A stretch of 23,655 nucleotides of DNA, taken from positions 687,407 through 711,061 of the forward strand of contig BFEA01000055.1 of assembly GCA_003427395.1 (NCBI GenBank), given 5' to 3'. The DNA is from Chara braunii. Its lineage: Eukaryota; Streptophyta; Charophyceae; Charales; Characeae. The translations under genes and the position numbers were made by a program. The notes under the pieces are model-generated. The model was not told the DNA's origin. It did not search any database and saw nothing but the letters and a program-made list of their open reading frames with translations. Shown piece by piece: positions 10,231 to 19,182 of the stretch (position 1 is the first letter of the stretch; each line of letters opens with the position of its first letter).

Positions 10231-11340
10231 TCAGCTGTATCTGCATCCTAGACTTGTTTCTCTATCATACAACTCTTCTAAGTACTCGAGTCGTCGCAAT
10301 GATCTGAGCTCCTTAGAAATCTCTCTCCTCCTTGCTTTCACTCTTGACAGAGAAAGATTAGGATTCAATCGAGCAAGCCTCACCTCGATCTGGTCCCCTT
10401 CATGTCTATAAAACTTGGACTGCGGCATACGTCCGTGAGAACAAAATCGCCACTGACCATCTTGTTTTATGGCCATCAACCATTGTCCTTTCGCCAATGC
10501 TGGTTGAGAATATTGTGGATGCCACACGATGTCGTGACCCCATGTATCATCATCCATCGTTGTATAGTCATCTCGACAACGATAGGACCTGGCAATTTGA
10601 CGATGTCCGCATTTATCTTATCCCCAATCTCATACTCAAGAGTCGCTGAAGGTTGAGACTGTGCGGTCTGAGAATGAAGGAGACGTTCCAAATTTGCTAA
10701 TAACTCGGGGGAGCTTACATTAGCTAACAGATTTTGCAAGGCCTATGCTTGATCGAAACTCAATCCTCGAGATGAAGGCATGCCTGCTGCGAAAGCGACC
10801 TTAATGTCGACAGGTGTAGTCATTCCTTGAGGTGAAGGTAGTGGATGAGTTGACACACCGTTAAGCACGATACCCGAAGTTCCGATTGAAGGACCCCATG
10901 ATGACGACCCTGCCACGACCATCTTCTGAGAAGACGAGGTACTTGCCTTTTGCCTTTCACCCGCCAAGGCCCCTTGCAAAGTACCATCGACACTTTCTTC
11001 TTCTGAATCATCAGCGTCGAACTGTTCCCTATTTGGAAAGGAAGTAGCATAGGCGGCGACCGTGAAAGCACCGATTTGTTGATCAAAGTACACAAATTTC
11101 AATCGGTCGAGGAATGCAATTTCTCTATCCGAAGAGGTTTTATGATAACCTCGCAGAAGGGCCTCAAATTTTCACCTGCGTGCAACATATAAGCGGTCTC
11201 CGTTGTTTTCTGGCCGCTTCTCGAATAAGAACTCCCAGATGTTTGACATATTTTGACCCACTTTGTGTACAAAATCGCGAGCTTCATTATGGCGGGGTGA
11301 CGACTTTATAAATTTCGCATAATAATCTCGAGTGCCAACC
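10231..11340 (-). pseudogene. Post-methylase region of the ParB/methylase-like gene
   Basis: One minus-strand frame runs from about 11429 to 10476. It is broken only by TGA 11172 and TAG 10743. It reads AQFMNKMVGTRDYYAKF, then an N-E-A-R-D-F-V helix, KFVYFDQQIGAFTVAAYATS, and an acidic Ser-rich linker (DADDSEEES). LLANVSSPELLANLERLL follows. After a frameshift near 10550 it continues with a Trp/His-rich compact block (DDDTWGHDIVWHPQYSQ, KGQWLMAIKQDGQWRFC). A basic coiled-coil-like end (KARRREISKELRSLRRLEYL) closes the segment at TGA 10231. No family was recognised. The continuous spacing with the segments on both sides supports a single long gene. Confidence 0.45.
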
Positions 11341-11880
11341 ATCTTGTTCATGAATTGCGCAAGGGAGTCAACTTCATATCCTCGCCTTCCAAAACTATGC
11401 AATGACGATGAGTTTTTAACAGGTCTCACACAACTGCTACATGACCCTTTCCCAAAAACACAATAGCTTCATCCGCTGGACAGAAATGCTCCAGCGTCTC
11501 TACCATTGCGTTCGGCTACCCCTCCATTCCTTCGTATGCGGCTTTCTCTTTCGGCTTCATACCTGCCATTTTCCACTTCATGGGGAGAAAATTCTTCTCC
11601 ACTATATCCGTCAACATCTTTGGCTTTCGGTCCCGCCGTGCAAGTGTCGAAATGTCTGTTGCTCGAAAACCGGAAGATGGTTCCGCTGCTTGGATATCTT
11701 CGAACAACAAAATTGTAGTCCAATGGTAGTCACCGTCATTGGAGTACATGATCACGACCATCCTGTCTGTATCTCCCATCGGTAAATTTGCTACCTAGTA
11801 GGATGCCGCACCTTCTGCTGTTGTTGTCGAGTCCACTTGGCGAGTGACATTTGAACATCCCACCCTCCTAAAAAAGGTGA
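11341..11880 (-). pseudogene. DNA methyltransferase-like region of the same decayed gene
   Basis: An acceptor-like CTTTTTTAG (complement of about 11872-11880) precedes the segment. One frame begins WDVQMSLAKWTRQQQQKV, which could correspond to a DPPW-type motif IV neighbourhood. The next frame gives MVVIMYSNDGDYHWTTILLF. It continues to PNAMVETLEHFCPADEAIVF, then LGKGHVAVV, a TGA (11426), DLLKTHRHCIVLEGED. This order (N-lve-l...vvflGkG...dllk-Rh-ivlEg-d) is the layout of motifs X/I in N6-adenine and N4-cytosine methyltransferases. There the usual text is a lid helix, FxGxGTT and a chain ending in the SAM-binding acidic residue. In-frame TAG at 11516 and a frameshift near 11370 kill it. The methyltransferase call is an inference from pattern, not from alignment. 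Confidence 0.4.
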
Positions 11881-12440
11881 GCTCACAAGAGCGAGGAATG
11901 AAGCATAACAATGTCACTTACTCCCCTCCCACCATTCGCATGAACTTCCAGAGTCTATCGAAAACCGTCTCCGTCTACTTGCTCATTTGAGTTAGATGAC
12001 CGTGGTGTGGCATGTCAGATGCTGGTTGACCCTGTAGATATCTTTACTGTCCACAACATCAGATGCATCACTAGGCTCCATAAAATGTTCGAACTCTTGG
12101 GGCCACTTTTCAGCAAGAGTTTTTGTTTTCTCAAAACCTTGTTTGCCTTTTTCATCTTCGCCTCCAAATGTTGGAGGGAACGACTTTATCCAAGGCAAAT
12201 CTTTGAAATGCTGCCTCAGATCAACCCATCTCTCATAAGTAAGGCCGTGACTGAAGTATTTCTCGAATAAACCTCCAAGTTCATGAAGAAAGGGTCCTTC
12301 CAATCCGACGACTTCTTGGTTGGGTCTGACATGAAGACGAAGTAATGAAACATTCGCAACATTGCTCTCTCTATTTTCACGACTTCAACATATGTCTTCA
12401 TGGAATGTAACCCAACATCTTTCGCAACTTTGCTTTGCTT
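11881..12440 (-). pseudogene. Middle region of the ParB/methylase-like gene
   Basis: Two overlapping minus-strand frames carry the coding signal. The first (12401 to about 12290) reads KTYVEVVKIERAMLRMFHYF. After a one-base shift the second (12303-11992) reads HELGGLFEKYFSHGLTYERW and WIKSFPPTFGGEDEKGKQGF, ending in acidic sequence. Further on, TVFDRLWKFMRMVGGE is followed directly by GTAAGTGA, a good 5' splice site, about 75 nt before the acceptor of the next segment. So a short intron may separate this from the methyltransferase-like part. No domain was recognised; it looks like a helical linker between the two enzyme-like regions. Confidence 0.45.
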
Positions 12441-13340
12441 TGAGCCAAGATGACGACACCTCCCAGGATATCACGTAATATCTGTAGTCGTTCATGCCTC
12501 CCTAAGGTGAAAAGGGATTTCCACGATCTTACATCCGGATCGTGCACTGGAACAAGGAAACCAGGTCCTTTTGCACCTGGAATCTAATGCACAGGAACTC
12601 TCGATACCCCCTTCACCACGAAACCGGGACCTGACCTTTGTGCTTTTCTTGCTTCACCTTGTTTGGTAACAAGCTTTACAACATCTCTCGCAGGCAGATG
12701 TCCGCTTTCCCAAGCAATATATACCTGCTCTACCTTTTTAAATACATAGTTTGACGACCTAGCTAAAATCATGTACGGACCAAGGAAGTCGGACCATTCT
12801 GAACTCCACTGACCTAGTGACATACTAATGTAATGATTTATGTCAGTCACTCTCAGAGTCTTTCCTGCGAACTTTCTGTACTCCTCATTTTTGACATCAG
12901 CTCCCTGCCCACCTTTGGCATCCAGACCGTCAGACGCCTTCCACAACTTCCTGATATCCCAGACTACGATGCTTTGATGAGGCGGAGTGTTCTATTTATC
13001 TTTCACATTCTGGAATGTGCTCAACGTCCAATAAGGATCCATGAAGTGGTCTGGATAGTAGAATGGCCTAACTGTCCAGTAATTCAGCCGCAACTCATTT
13101 GCCACGGTCGGATTTTCGCGAAAACATCTTCTTGCTGCTGCAACGTTGTGTTGGCCACTTCGACGATACCAGAACCAACTTTCCAGTGGTTTATCATAAA
13201 ACTCTTCAGGAGTGACCCTTCTTGCTCACAAAGCTTTCCCCGATAAGTCTACATGCAATCTGTTATGCAGAGCAACCAACAACAATATTGGTTTCTCATA
13301 CAACGGACATGTGCTCAACCCCATCCTGCCTGTTGTTGTC
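12441..13340 (-). pseudogene. ParB/sulfiredoxin-like domain of a decayed gene
   Basis: A single minus-strand frame is readable from about 13320 to 12430. It is broken only by TGA 13226, TAG 12992 and TAG 12584. It begins YEKPILLLVALHNRLHVDL, then VTPEEFYDKPLESWFWYRRS and SGQHNVAAARRC (13159 to about 13124). The last matches the ParB/Srx box II pattern (G-x-H/R-R-x-x-A-A) that forms the nucleotide-binding loop. Downstream come NYWTVRPFYYPDHFMDPYW and VVWDIRKLWKASDG. Helical sequence with FVFKKVEQVY-type segments follows, ending in GRHERLQILRDILGGVVILA. ParB-like domains fused to DNA methylases are known in phages and mobile elements, and a methylase-like region follows here. Family assignment is by eye. 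The start lies outside this segment, across the proposed inversion. Confidence 0.5.
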
Positions 13341-14165
13341 CAACGTCGTCAAGAGCCAACATATTTCGAAGATCGGGGGGAAGGGAGCAGTGAAGAAAGT
13401 ACACAGAGAGAAAAGGATGAGGAAGGCTCGCAGGGGCGAAGTACAAAAAGTCGCAGAGAGGAAGAAGAGGATAGTGAAAACACTATCAGCGAGAGGGAAG
13501 CATAGCTTGAACATGATCCAAGGAAGTTTCACGTCCGCCACGGGGACAACAGCGATTACGAAAAATCTGACGATCGTGTCGAACACGATGACGAACCACT
13601 CGAGAAAGAGTCGCAACAGAAAAGGTCTGCAAAAACAAGAACACCTTCCTCAGCCCATGCAGCTGTCGGGGACGTTGACGAGAGAAACAGAAAAACGAGG
13701 CACGAGACGACAAAACGTCTCGAGCAGAAAAGGAGAAGAAAAGAGCCTGTGCAAAAAAGACAAGTGCAACCTCTGCTGATGGAAGAAGCAGTCCAACGTG
13801 CTCGCAACACAGATGTTGCTGCCAAACAAAAGCAGATGAGGAAAAAGAGAGCTGCAAAGGGTGACATGATGGAGAAGACAGTCATTTTCCCTGCATCTGA
13901 ACAACTACAGTACAGGGACGAGGAAAAAGGAAAGACTGTCGCGAGACCATCAAGCTTACAACTCCCGCCAAGTGAACTAGAGACTTTGCATCCCGGCAAA
14001 GGTTCCTTTTTAGACTATAACATTGATGGTACTCAGAAGAACGACATACAGTTCATCTCTATTGAATTCGACAAGATTCTGGATATTCCAGACGAGGAAT
14101 TCAGATATAATCAAAGATTCATCAGCCAAAATCACATTGACGAGATATACGAAGCGATGGTGTCA
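13330..14165 (+). pseudogene. Inverted internal segment of the ParB/methylase-like gene
   Basis: On the plus strand, one frame is open from 13212 to 14345 except for TAG at 13503. From about 13335 it is strongly coding-like. A Glu/Arg/Ser-rich low-complexity part (REEEEDSENTISEREA) leads to basic sequence (KRLEQKRRRKEPVQKRQVQ), KQKQMRKKRAAKGDMMEKT, and then a compact end at 14055-14159, FISIEFDKILDIPDEEFRYN...IDEIYEAM. That end resembles the first strand and N-x-R box of ParB/Srx domains. It is the piece missing upstream of the minus-strand GQHNVAAAR domain. Before 13330 and after 14166 the coding signal switches to the minus strand. The segment therefore appears flipped relative to its gene. 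A separate plus-strand gene is the alternative. Confidence 0.5.
13573..13589. repeat. Outlying copy of the GTCGTGT-N3-ACACGAC palindrome
   Basis: ATCGTGT-CGA-ACACGAT with perfect 7-bp arms lies inside the coding-like inverted segment, where it encodes DRVEHDD. It is the only copy I found left of 18 kb. Confidence 0.8.
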
Positions 14166-14510
14166 TCAGGTGAAGCGGCCATCACCAGACGTGGTCGACA
14201 AATGCATCATGCCACGCAAATAGTTGAGTGGCTCCTTCCCTCCCATAAGTCGATTTTTTTTTGGCGCTTGCGGCGCCACCGGTCCCTGAAGAAGACCCTC
14301 GCCAAAGATGCGACCGGATTTCAGTACAACCGGTGTAGAGACTGACGTCCGAAGTGACAAGGCACCTACGGAAGGTTGCTCGTGTGCTGCGGATGATTGT
14401 TCTAGTGCGACCGTTGACGTAACACTTTTCGGTTCTGTAATGATATCATCTTTCTGATCCACGGCCTCCTGACCTGGAACCTTATTGTTGTCGAAGAAAT
14501 CGAAAACCAT
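14166..14510 (-). pseudogene. N-terminus of the ParB/methylase-like gene
   Basis: ATG at 14510 (minus) opens about 114 codons reading MVFDFFDNNKVPGQEAVDQK. A disordered Ser/Thr/Val-rich linker follows, then KSGRIFGEGLLQGPVAPQAP and KEPLNYLRGMM. The frame ends after the proposed inversion breakpoint (about 14.16-14.21 kb), where the sequence becomes STTSGDGRFT and stops. The start is chosen because it is the first ATG of the coding-like part; an upstream ATG at 14558 would add 16 hydrophobic residues. No domain is recognised. The linker-rich N-terminus followed by charged sequence is consistent with an eukaryotic nuclear protein, but location is not shown. Confidence 0.4.
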
Positions 14511-15005
14511 AGGAACAGAGTATTCGTGAGAACCAAACAAACATAGAAAACCAAACAATCTTTATAGACCGGAGATAACCAAAATTTTTTCACTCATTGT
14601 CACTCCGCTGGTGCTACTTTTACATGTTGTATATCGCACCTAGTGATGAAAAACATACCAAATCAAGGCTCCTATTAGGAGAAGGTGATTAGTGAGACGA
14701 AAGCTTGTCCACGGAGCCTCATTTTTATCACATACAAAAGTAGGTCAACAAGTGATCCCAAAAGCCGCTTGTAGTCGATAAATGAATTTTTTGCTTTGCT
14801 GAAACCGTGCAAATATGACAATTCATTCCACAATACTAGATACCACTTACAAACTTAGAGGAAAGTTAAGAAAACCCAGGCAGGATAACGATCACTCGAA
14901 AATGTATTGCGTTGTACGAAAGCGGGGAGTCTTGGCATATGCACCTTTGGAGTCCTTTCATTAAAGAAGCAGAAAACCGATGCAGTTCAGGCATCCCGAA
15001 TTTTG
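14511..15005. other. AT-rich spacer without gene
   Basis: Only short frames are present. The stretch separates the 5' end of the minus-strand pseudogene from the 171-bp array. Confidence 0.6.
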
Positions 15006-15009
15006 TTTG

Positions 15010-15740
15010 TAGTCCTATAAAGCAAGCGGCAAAGACACACTAGAAGAAAAAAAAAACAAAGAAGCACTTCGAAAATGTGCGCCCTTGTACCGAAGCCAGA
15101 CATCTTGACATTTGCGTATTTACAGTCATATAAATTGGAAAGAAAAAAACCATGTCAGCTTCGAAATTCTCCATTCGGTTTATAGTTCTATAAACCGTGA
15201 CGCACAAACATGCGAGAAAAAAAAAAACAAAGAAGCACTCCGAAAATGTGCGCCCTTGTACCGAAGCCAAACATCTTGACATTTGCGTATTTATATTCTT
15301 ATAAATTGGAAAGCAAAAAAACATGTCAGCTTCAGAATTCTCCATTCCGTTTATAGTTGTATAAACCGTGACGCACAAACATGCAAGAAAAAAGAAAACA
15401 AAGAAGCACTCTAAAAATGTGCTCCTTTGTACCAAAGCCAGACATCTTGACATTTGCGTATTTATAGTCGTATAAATTGGAAAGCGAAAAACTATGTCAG
15501 CTTCGGAATTCTCCATTCCGTTTATAGTTCTATAAACCGTGTCGTACGAACATGCGAGAAAAAAAAAAACAAACAAGCACTCTGAAAATGTGCGCCCTTG
15601 TACCGAAGCCAGACATCTTGACATTTGCGTATTTATAGTCCTATAAATTGGAACGCAAAAAATCATCTCAGCTTTGGAATTCTTCATTCCATTTATAGTT
15701 TTATAAATTGTGACGTACAAAGACGAGAGAAAAAGGCGAA
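15010..15740. repeat. 171-bp tandem array, four full copies plus a partial
   Basis: The word AACAAA(G/C)AAGCAC recurs with its C at 15057, 15228, 15399 and 15570, giving an exact 171-bp period. Copies differ by scattered substitutions. Each unit holds an A-run, the block TTGTACC(G/A)AAGCCA, CATCTTGACATTTGCG, and two TTTATAG-N2-CTATAAA palindromes (one near mid-unit, one near the end). A degraded partial unit with one half palindrome precedes it at about 15010. Constant period despite divergence suggests satellite-like unequal exchange. Confidence 0.9.
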
Positions 15741-15789
15741 TGGTGACACCATTTCTAACCCGCAAGAACGAGCCAAAAAATACTTGCAA
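15040..15789 (-). CDS. Open frame through the 171-bp array (57-aa repeats), doubtful gene
   Basis: The minus strand is open for 249 codons, beginning at ATG 15789 and ending at the TAG at 15040-15042. It reads four 57-residue repeats with the pattern TIN-MENSEADM, FPIY, NTQMSRCLASVQGRTF, FFVFFFLAC. The FFVFFFLAC part would be a strongly hydrophobic, membrane-like segment in each repeat. Because 171 is a multiple of three, one open unit automatically gives a long open frame. Its poly-Phe part is just the complement of the A-run. I see no clear excess of silent changes and no promoter or splice signal. It is most likely a by-product of the repeat, but a four-pass repeat protein cannot be excluded. 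Confidence 0.15.
   Translation of the reverse strand: MQVFFGSFLRVRNGVTIRLFLSSLYVTIYKTINGMKNSKAEMIFCVPIYRTINTQMSRCLASVQGRTFSECLFVFFFLACSYDTVYRTINGMENSEADIVFRFPIYTTINTQMSRCLALVQRSTFLECFFVFFFLACLCVTVYTTINGMENSEADMFFCFPIYKNINTQMSRCLASVQGRTFSECFFVFFFLACLCVTVYRTINRMENFEADMVFFFPIYMTVNTQMSRCLASVQGRTFSKCFFVFFFF
15176..15197. repeat. Perfect TTTATAG palindrome, 10-bp arms
   Basis: CGGTTTATAG-TT-CTATAAACCG is the best copy of a palindrome found twice per 171-bp unit (near 15125, 15295, 15350, 15465, 15525, 15635, 15690). It also occurs singly outside the array near 16160, 16280, 16346, 16538 and 16797. Confidence 0.85.
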
Positions 15790-17060
15790 TTGCTACTTTG
15801 AAACCGAGGTCTTATAAACACCTAAGAGACAAATCTTTGGAAAATGACCTGAATCACTTTGAAATAAATCTCCACAATTGTTGCTTCTTTAAAAAAAGTG
15901 TCTCGCCGATGTTTCTGTGCTGAGCGGAGGGCACACGCGGGAAGCTCGTGAACGGCTGCGAAAACCGAATTCGTGAAAACCTAACAAAACCACAAAACCT
16001 AACATTTTTTATATAAAAAAGTAAAGGTCAAACTGTTATTTTTGACACATAAAAGAGAACGTTTTTAACTGTTTCTCAAGAAAGGAGGCAAAAAAACAGG
16101 CAAAAAGTCTAGCGATTCTCAAAATGTGCAAGAAAATCATTTCCAACAAAGAACATGTTATAGGACTATAAGTCATTCTCAGTAGATTGCCAAAAAACGT
16201 AGCTCAAACAAGACAATTTTTAACGACTACAAGGCGAACCCGAAAGATGTTAAAAAAAATAGTTTCAGTGAATACTCATTTATAGAACTATAAGTCGTTT
16301 TCAGCAGTTTGGTAAAACCCAGATTCTGCGAAATCGAGTTTGTAGAACTATAAATTAATGTAACTCCATTTTTAAGTTAACTGTAAAACCCTTATCAAAA
16401 AATATATGTTATGTAAAAGAAGAATTAAAACAACTTTTGCCTGGGAAACATCTTCAAACTCCTAGCCAACGATGATTTTAAATTAAAAAATAAAAAAATC
16501 CTTAAAAACACCAGATTCTGCGAAATCGAGTTTATAGAACTATAAATTGATACAACTCCATTTTTAAGTTAACTGTAAAACCCTTGTGAAAAAATATATG
16601 TTGTGTAAAAGAAGAATTAAAACAACTTTTGCTTCGGGGATATTTCAAATTCCTAGCCAACGATGATTTAAAAATAAAAAATAAAATTCATCCATGTATG
16701 AGAGAACATATCAAAGCGAATGTATTCATGAATAGGAGAGCATGTGTGCATGTTTGGGAAACCCCCGAATAGGTTCGTCGTGCTACATACCTTACAGAAC
16801 TATAAATATGATTATTTTAGTTAAACAAAATATTGTGATATTTCAGTTCCTGAATTAACGGTGCTTTGCAAGGTACTGATTTTTTATAAAAAAACTTGCT
16901 TCTCTCCTCGTCACTTCTAGTGGTTCTGAATAAGTAGTTTTCTATTCCTTTTTTGCGGTTAATTTGCTTCACATAAAATTTTGTTCATGTAGGAGGCTTG
17001 AAAAAAGTATTATCAGAATCTTGAAAAATTTTCGTGCAAACCTAAAAATTTATTTTGTTA
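15790..17060. other. AT-rich region with dispersed TATAG palindromes, no gene
   Basis: No coding frame is supported. The stretch is rich in A-runs and includes the 192-bp duplication and five isolated TATAGNNCTATA-type palindromes. Confidence 0.6.
16320..16686. repeat. 192-bp tandem duplication
   Basis: AGATTCTGCGAAATCGAGTT begins at 16321 and again at 16513. The copies stay closely similar through TTTTTAAGTTAACTGTAAAA, ATATATGTT, AGAAGAATTAAAACAACTTT and CCTAGCCAACGATGATTT. Each copy carries one TAGAACTATAAATT palindrome. The unit is otherwise unrelated to the 171-bp repeat. Confidence 0.9.
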
Positions 17061-17186
17061 GGTTTTCATGAATTCTATGTTTAGGAAGATCAGGCAGTGT
17101 TATTTTCTGACTTGGATCTGGATTGAAGAGATCCACGAGCGATTTAACATATCCTTTATGGTTGGCCTACCCGGCGGCGACATGTT

Positions 17187-18149
17187 TCATACCCGCGACT
17201 TTCTCGCCTTTCCCGTTGAGGACCTAGTCATCTCGAAAGTTGCAAATATATTTCGCTTCCCTGACCAAGACAGTATACCCCCTATCGGTCTGATTTGTTC
17301 CTGAATGACGACGTATTGAAACAAACCACTACCAACCTCCCGTACATCGCCCACCCAGTCCAACAACCATAATTTTTCTTTGTGGTCAGCGACGGGCACC
17401 TCCTCGGATCGCCCATAGATGGACTTCTCAGTAGAGCCTCCATGCCCCGCTGTCTCTTGCGCATAGCTCTGCCTACGACCAGCAGACCCTTGACGACGAC
17501 CACCAGACTCTTGACCTCGATCACCAGACCTTTGACCGCGACCACCAGACCCTTCACCACGCCCCGGTGTCCGGGCATGCAATGTGACCTCCCTGGCTTG
17601 ATTAGATCTCCTAAAGCGACTCGTGGGACCTGAAACCGGTACCTCGATGCACAAGTGTCTGCATCGCTGAGCTTGATAATCTTCGCTGCACAATCGCCTT
17701 AGACCCAATTTAAACGTCTCTTCTTTCTCGACCCCAACAACCGGGGTTCCCCTCGACTTTTTAGGCGAGTGCTTCAGACTCGCAGAGCCTCTGGTCCTTG
17801 ACCTTTTCCCTTTATGTGTGTCCGCAACATCCATTTTGCAGAGTCCCTTGTGATAGTGATTGCCAATCTGCCAAGGGAAACACCGGCCGATATTACCAAC
17901 GTAACAAATTAGAAAGGCAGTACCTGGATCCTCGCGATAGACATGATCAAACCCTTTCAGGCGATGCTTCTTATCATGTCTTATCGTGCCATACACGACG
18001 ACCCCGTCTGCGGTACCAGCCCTCCCCCAGAATTGTCGTGTCGAACACGACAACAACCGTCCGAAGAGCATTATCGCCTTCCACACGCCCGACACTCGCC
18101 TTGTGTCCGGAACTGTCGTGTCGAACACGATCACAATACTCGGGCGCAT
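17187..18149 (-). CDS. R/G-rich protein of unknown function, exon or partial gene
   Basis: This is the longest uninterrupted frame in the window (320 codons, minus strand, stop at 17187). Residues 1-43 run through palindromic repeat DNA and are probably not coding; a real exon may start near 18030. Residues 49-108 (GVVVYGTIRHDKKHRLKGFD, YREDPGTAFLICYVGNIGRC, FPWQIGNH) look like a small globular domain. Two basic clusters follow, KGKRSRTR and KHSPKKSR, which could serve as nuclear localisation signals. Residues 195-228 are an RG/QG/S repeat region like RNA-binding RGG tracts. The C-terminus (WLLDWVGDVREVGSGLFQYV, then a basic end) looks ordered. I recognise no family. The globular part is reminiscent of short chromatin-binding domains, but that is only an impression. 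It could be the last exon of a gene including the pieces at 19.5-20.3 kb. Confidence 0.5.
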   Translation of the reverse strand: MRPSIVIVFDTTVPDTRRVSGVWKAIMLFGRLLSCSTRQFWGRAGTADGVVVYGTIRHDKKHRLKGFDHVYREDPGTAFLICYVGNIGRCFPWQIGNHYHKGLCKMDVADTHKGKRSRTRGSASLKHSPKKSRGTPVVGVEKEETFKLGLRRLCSEDYQAQRCRHLCIEVPVSGPTSRFRRSNQAREVTLHARTPGRGEGSGGRGQRSGDRGQESGGRRQGSAGRRQSYAQETAGHGGSTEKSIYGRSEEVPVADHKEKLWLLDWVGDVREVGSGLFQYVVIQEQIRPIGGILSWSGKRNIFATFEMTRSSTGKARKSRV

Positions 18150-18294
18150 GCGGGGTGGCTAAAGAAACACACTGAGGACGTGGGCTTCTTTCGCTTTCCG
18201 ATAGTGTGCAGCCTCGCCAGAAGGAGGATGCTGCGGTCAGCGGTTTCTCGTGCTTTCCACATGTCTGCAGTCTAGAATATCGGCATTCGTAGCT

Positions 18295-18825
18295 GGTTGT
18301 CGTGTTCAACACGACGGTCGTCATTTAGGATTTAGTTTGGTTATTGACTTCATCCAGAATCCTGACGGCCTACCGAGAGCAACCTACCAAGGAGCATCGT
18401 CGTGTTCGACCCGATACTTGTCGTTGGTTGTCGTGTTCAACACGACGGTCGTCGTTTAGGAGGATCATGTACTCTGGTAATCGAGTTCAACACGATGATC
18501 GTCGTTTAGAAGGATAGTCCCCTCCGAGAATTCTTCTTAGGAGGATGGCTTAGTTTTCCACAGGTGTGCAGTCTAGAATACTGACGGCTAAACGAGAACG
18601 ACCGTCATCGTTTAGGAGGATCACTTAGTCTGGTTATCGACTTCATCTAGAATGCTGACGGCCCACCGATAACAACCTAGTAAAAATCATCATCGTGTTC
18701 GATTCGACACTCGTCGCTGGTTATCGTGTTCAATACGACCGTCGTCGTGTAGGAGGATCACTTAGTCTGGTTATCGAGTTCAACACGATGATCGTTGTTT
18801 AGAAGGATGGCTTAGTTTTCTACAC
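18295..18825. repeat. Degenerate 130-bp-scale repeats built around the palindrome
   Basis: The block palindrome + CGTCGTTTAGGAGGATCA + TAGTCTGGTTATCGA + AGAATCCTGACGGCC recurs at about 18295, 18426, 18600 and 18720 with indels. So the palindrome here is part of a longer unit, unlike in the 20.7-22.1 kb cluster. Confidence 0.7.
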
Positions 18826-19063
18826 CATCCCATTCCCAACATCGATGCCCTCCCGACCTGCGGGGTCGTCTTGTCGAACACGATAATACTCTCCTCAGAA
18901 GGATTTAGCGCGTTGAAGAACAATAGTCCTCTGGAAGAAATATCATGTACATCGGAAAGGGCACATGCTGGGCGAAAACAGGAACACAAGGCGGTTTTTC
19001 AATATATTGTTTTAATTTGTCATACACAAAGCACAACATGCATTATTGGATCAACCCTTACAA

Positions 19064-19182
19064 ATTCAAGCGAGTTATGTCAAATCCACAGTATTAGCAG
19101 AAAGTATCAATGGACAACATTCAAGCGAGATATATCAAATCCACAGTATAAGCAGAAAGGCTCATTGAACGACATTCATGCG
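19064..19182. repeat. 55-bp direct repeat, two copies plus start of a third
   Basis: ATTCAAGCGAG(T/A)TAT(G/A)TC followed by AAATCCACAGTAT starts at 19064 and 19119. ATTCATGCG at 19174 begins a third truncated copy. Confidence 0.85.

Noticed and set aside
13296-13999. Hydrophobic Phe/Ser/Cys-rich minus-strand frames
   Set aside because: They are shadows of the charged plus-strand coding segment.
15270-15300. TTGACA followed by TATAAA, like a bacterial promoter, in each 171-bp unit
   Set aside because: The context is eukaryotic satellite DNA, and the TATAAA belongs to the palindrome.
15010-15740. 171-bp period equal to primate alpha satellite
   Set aside because: The sequence is unrelated; the shared length may only reflect nucleosome-scale spacing.
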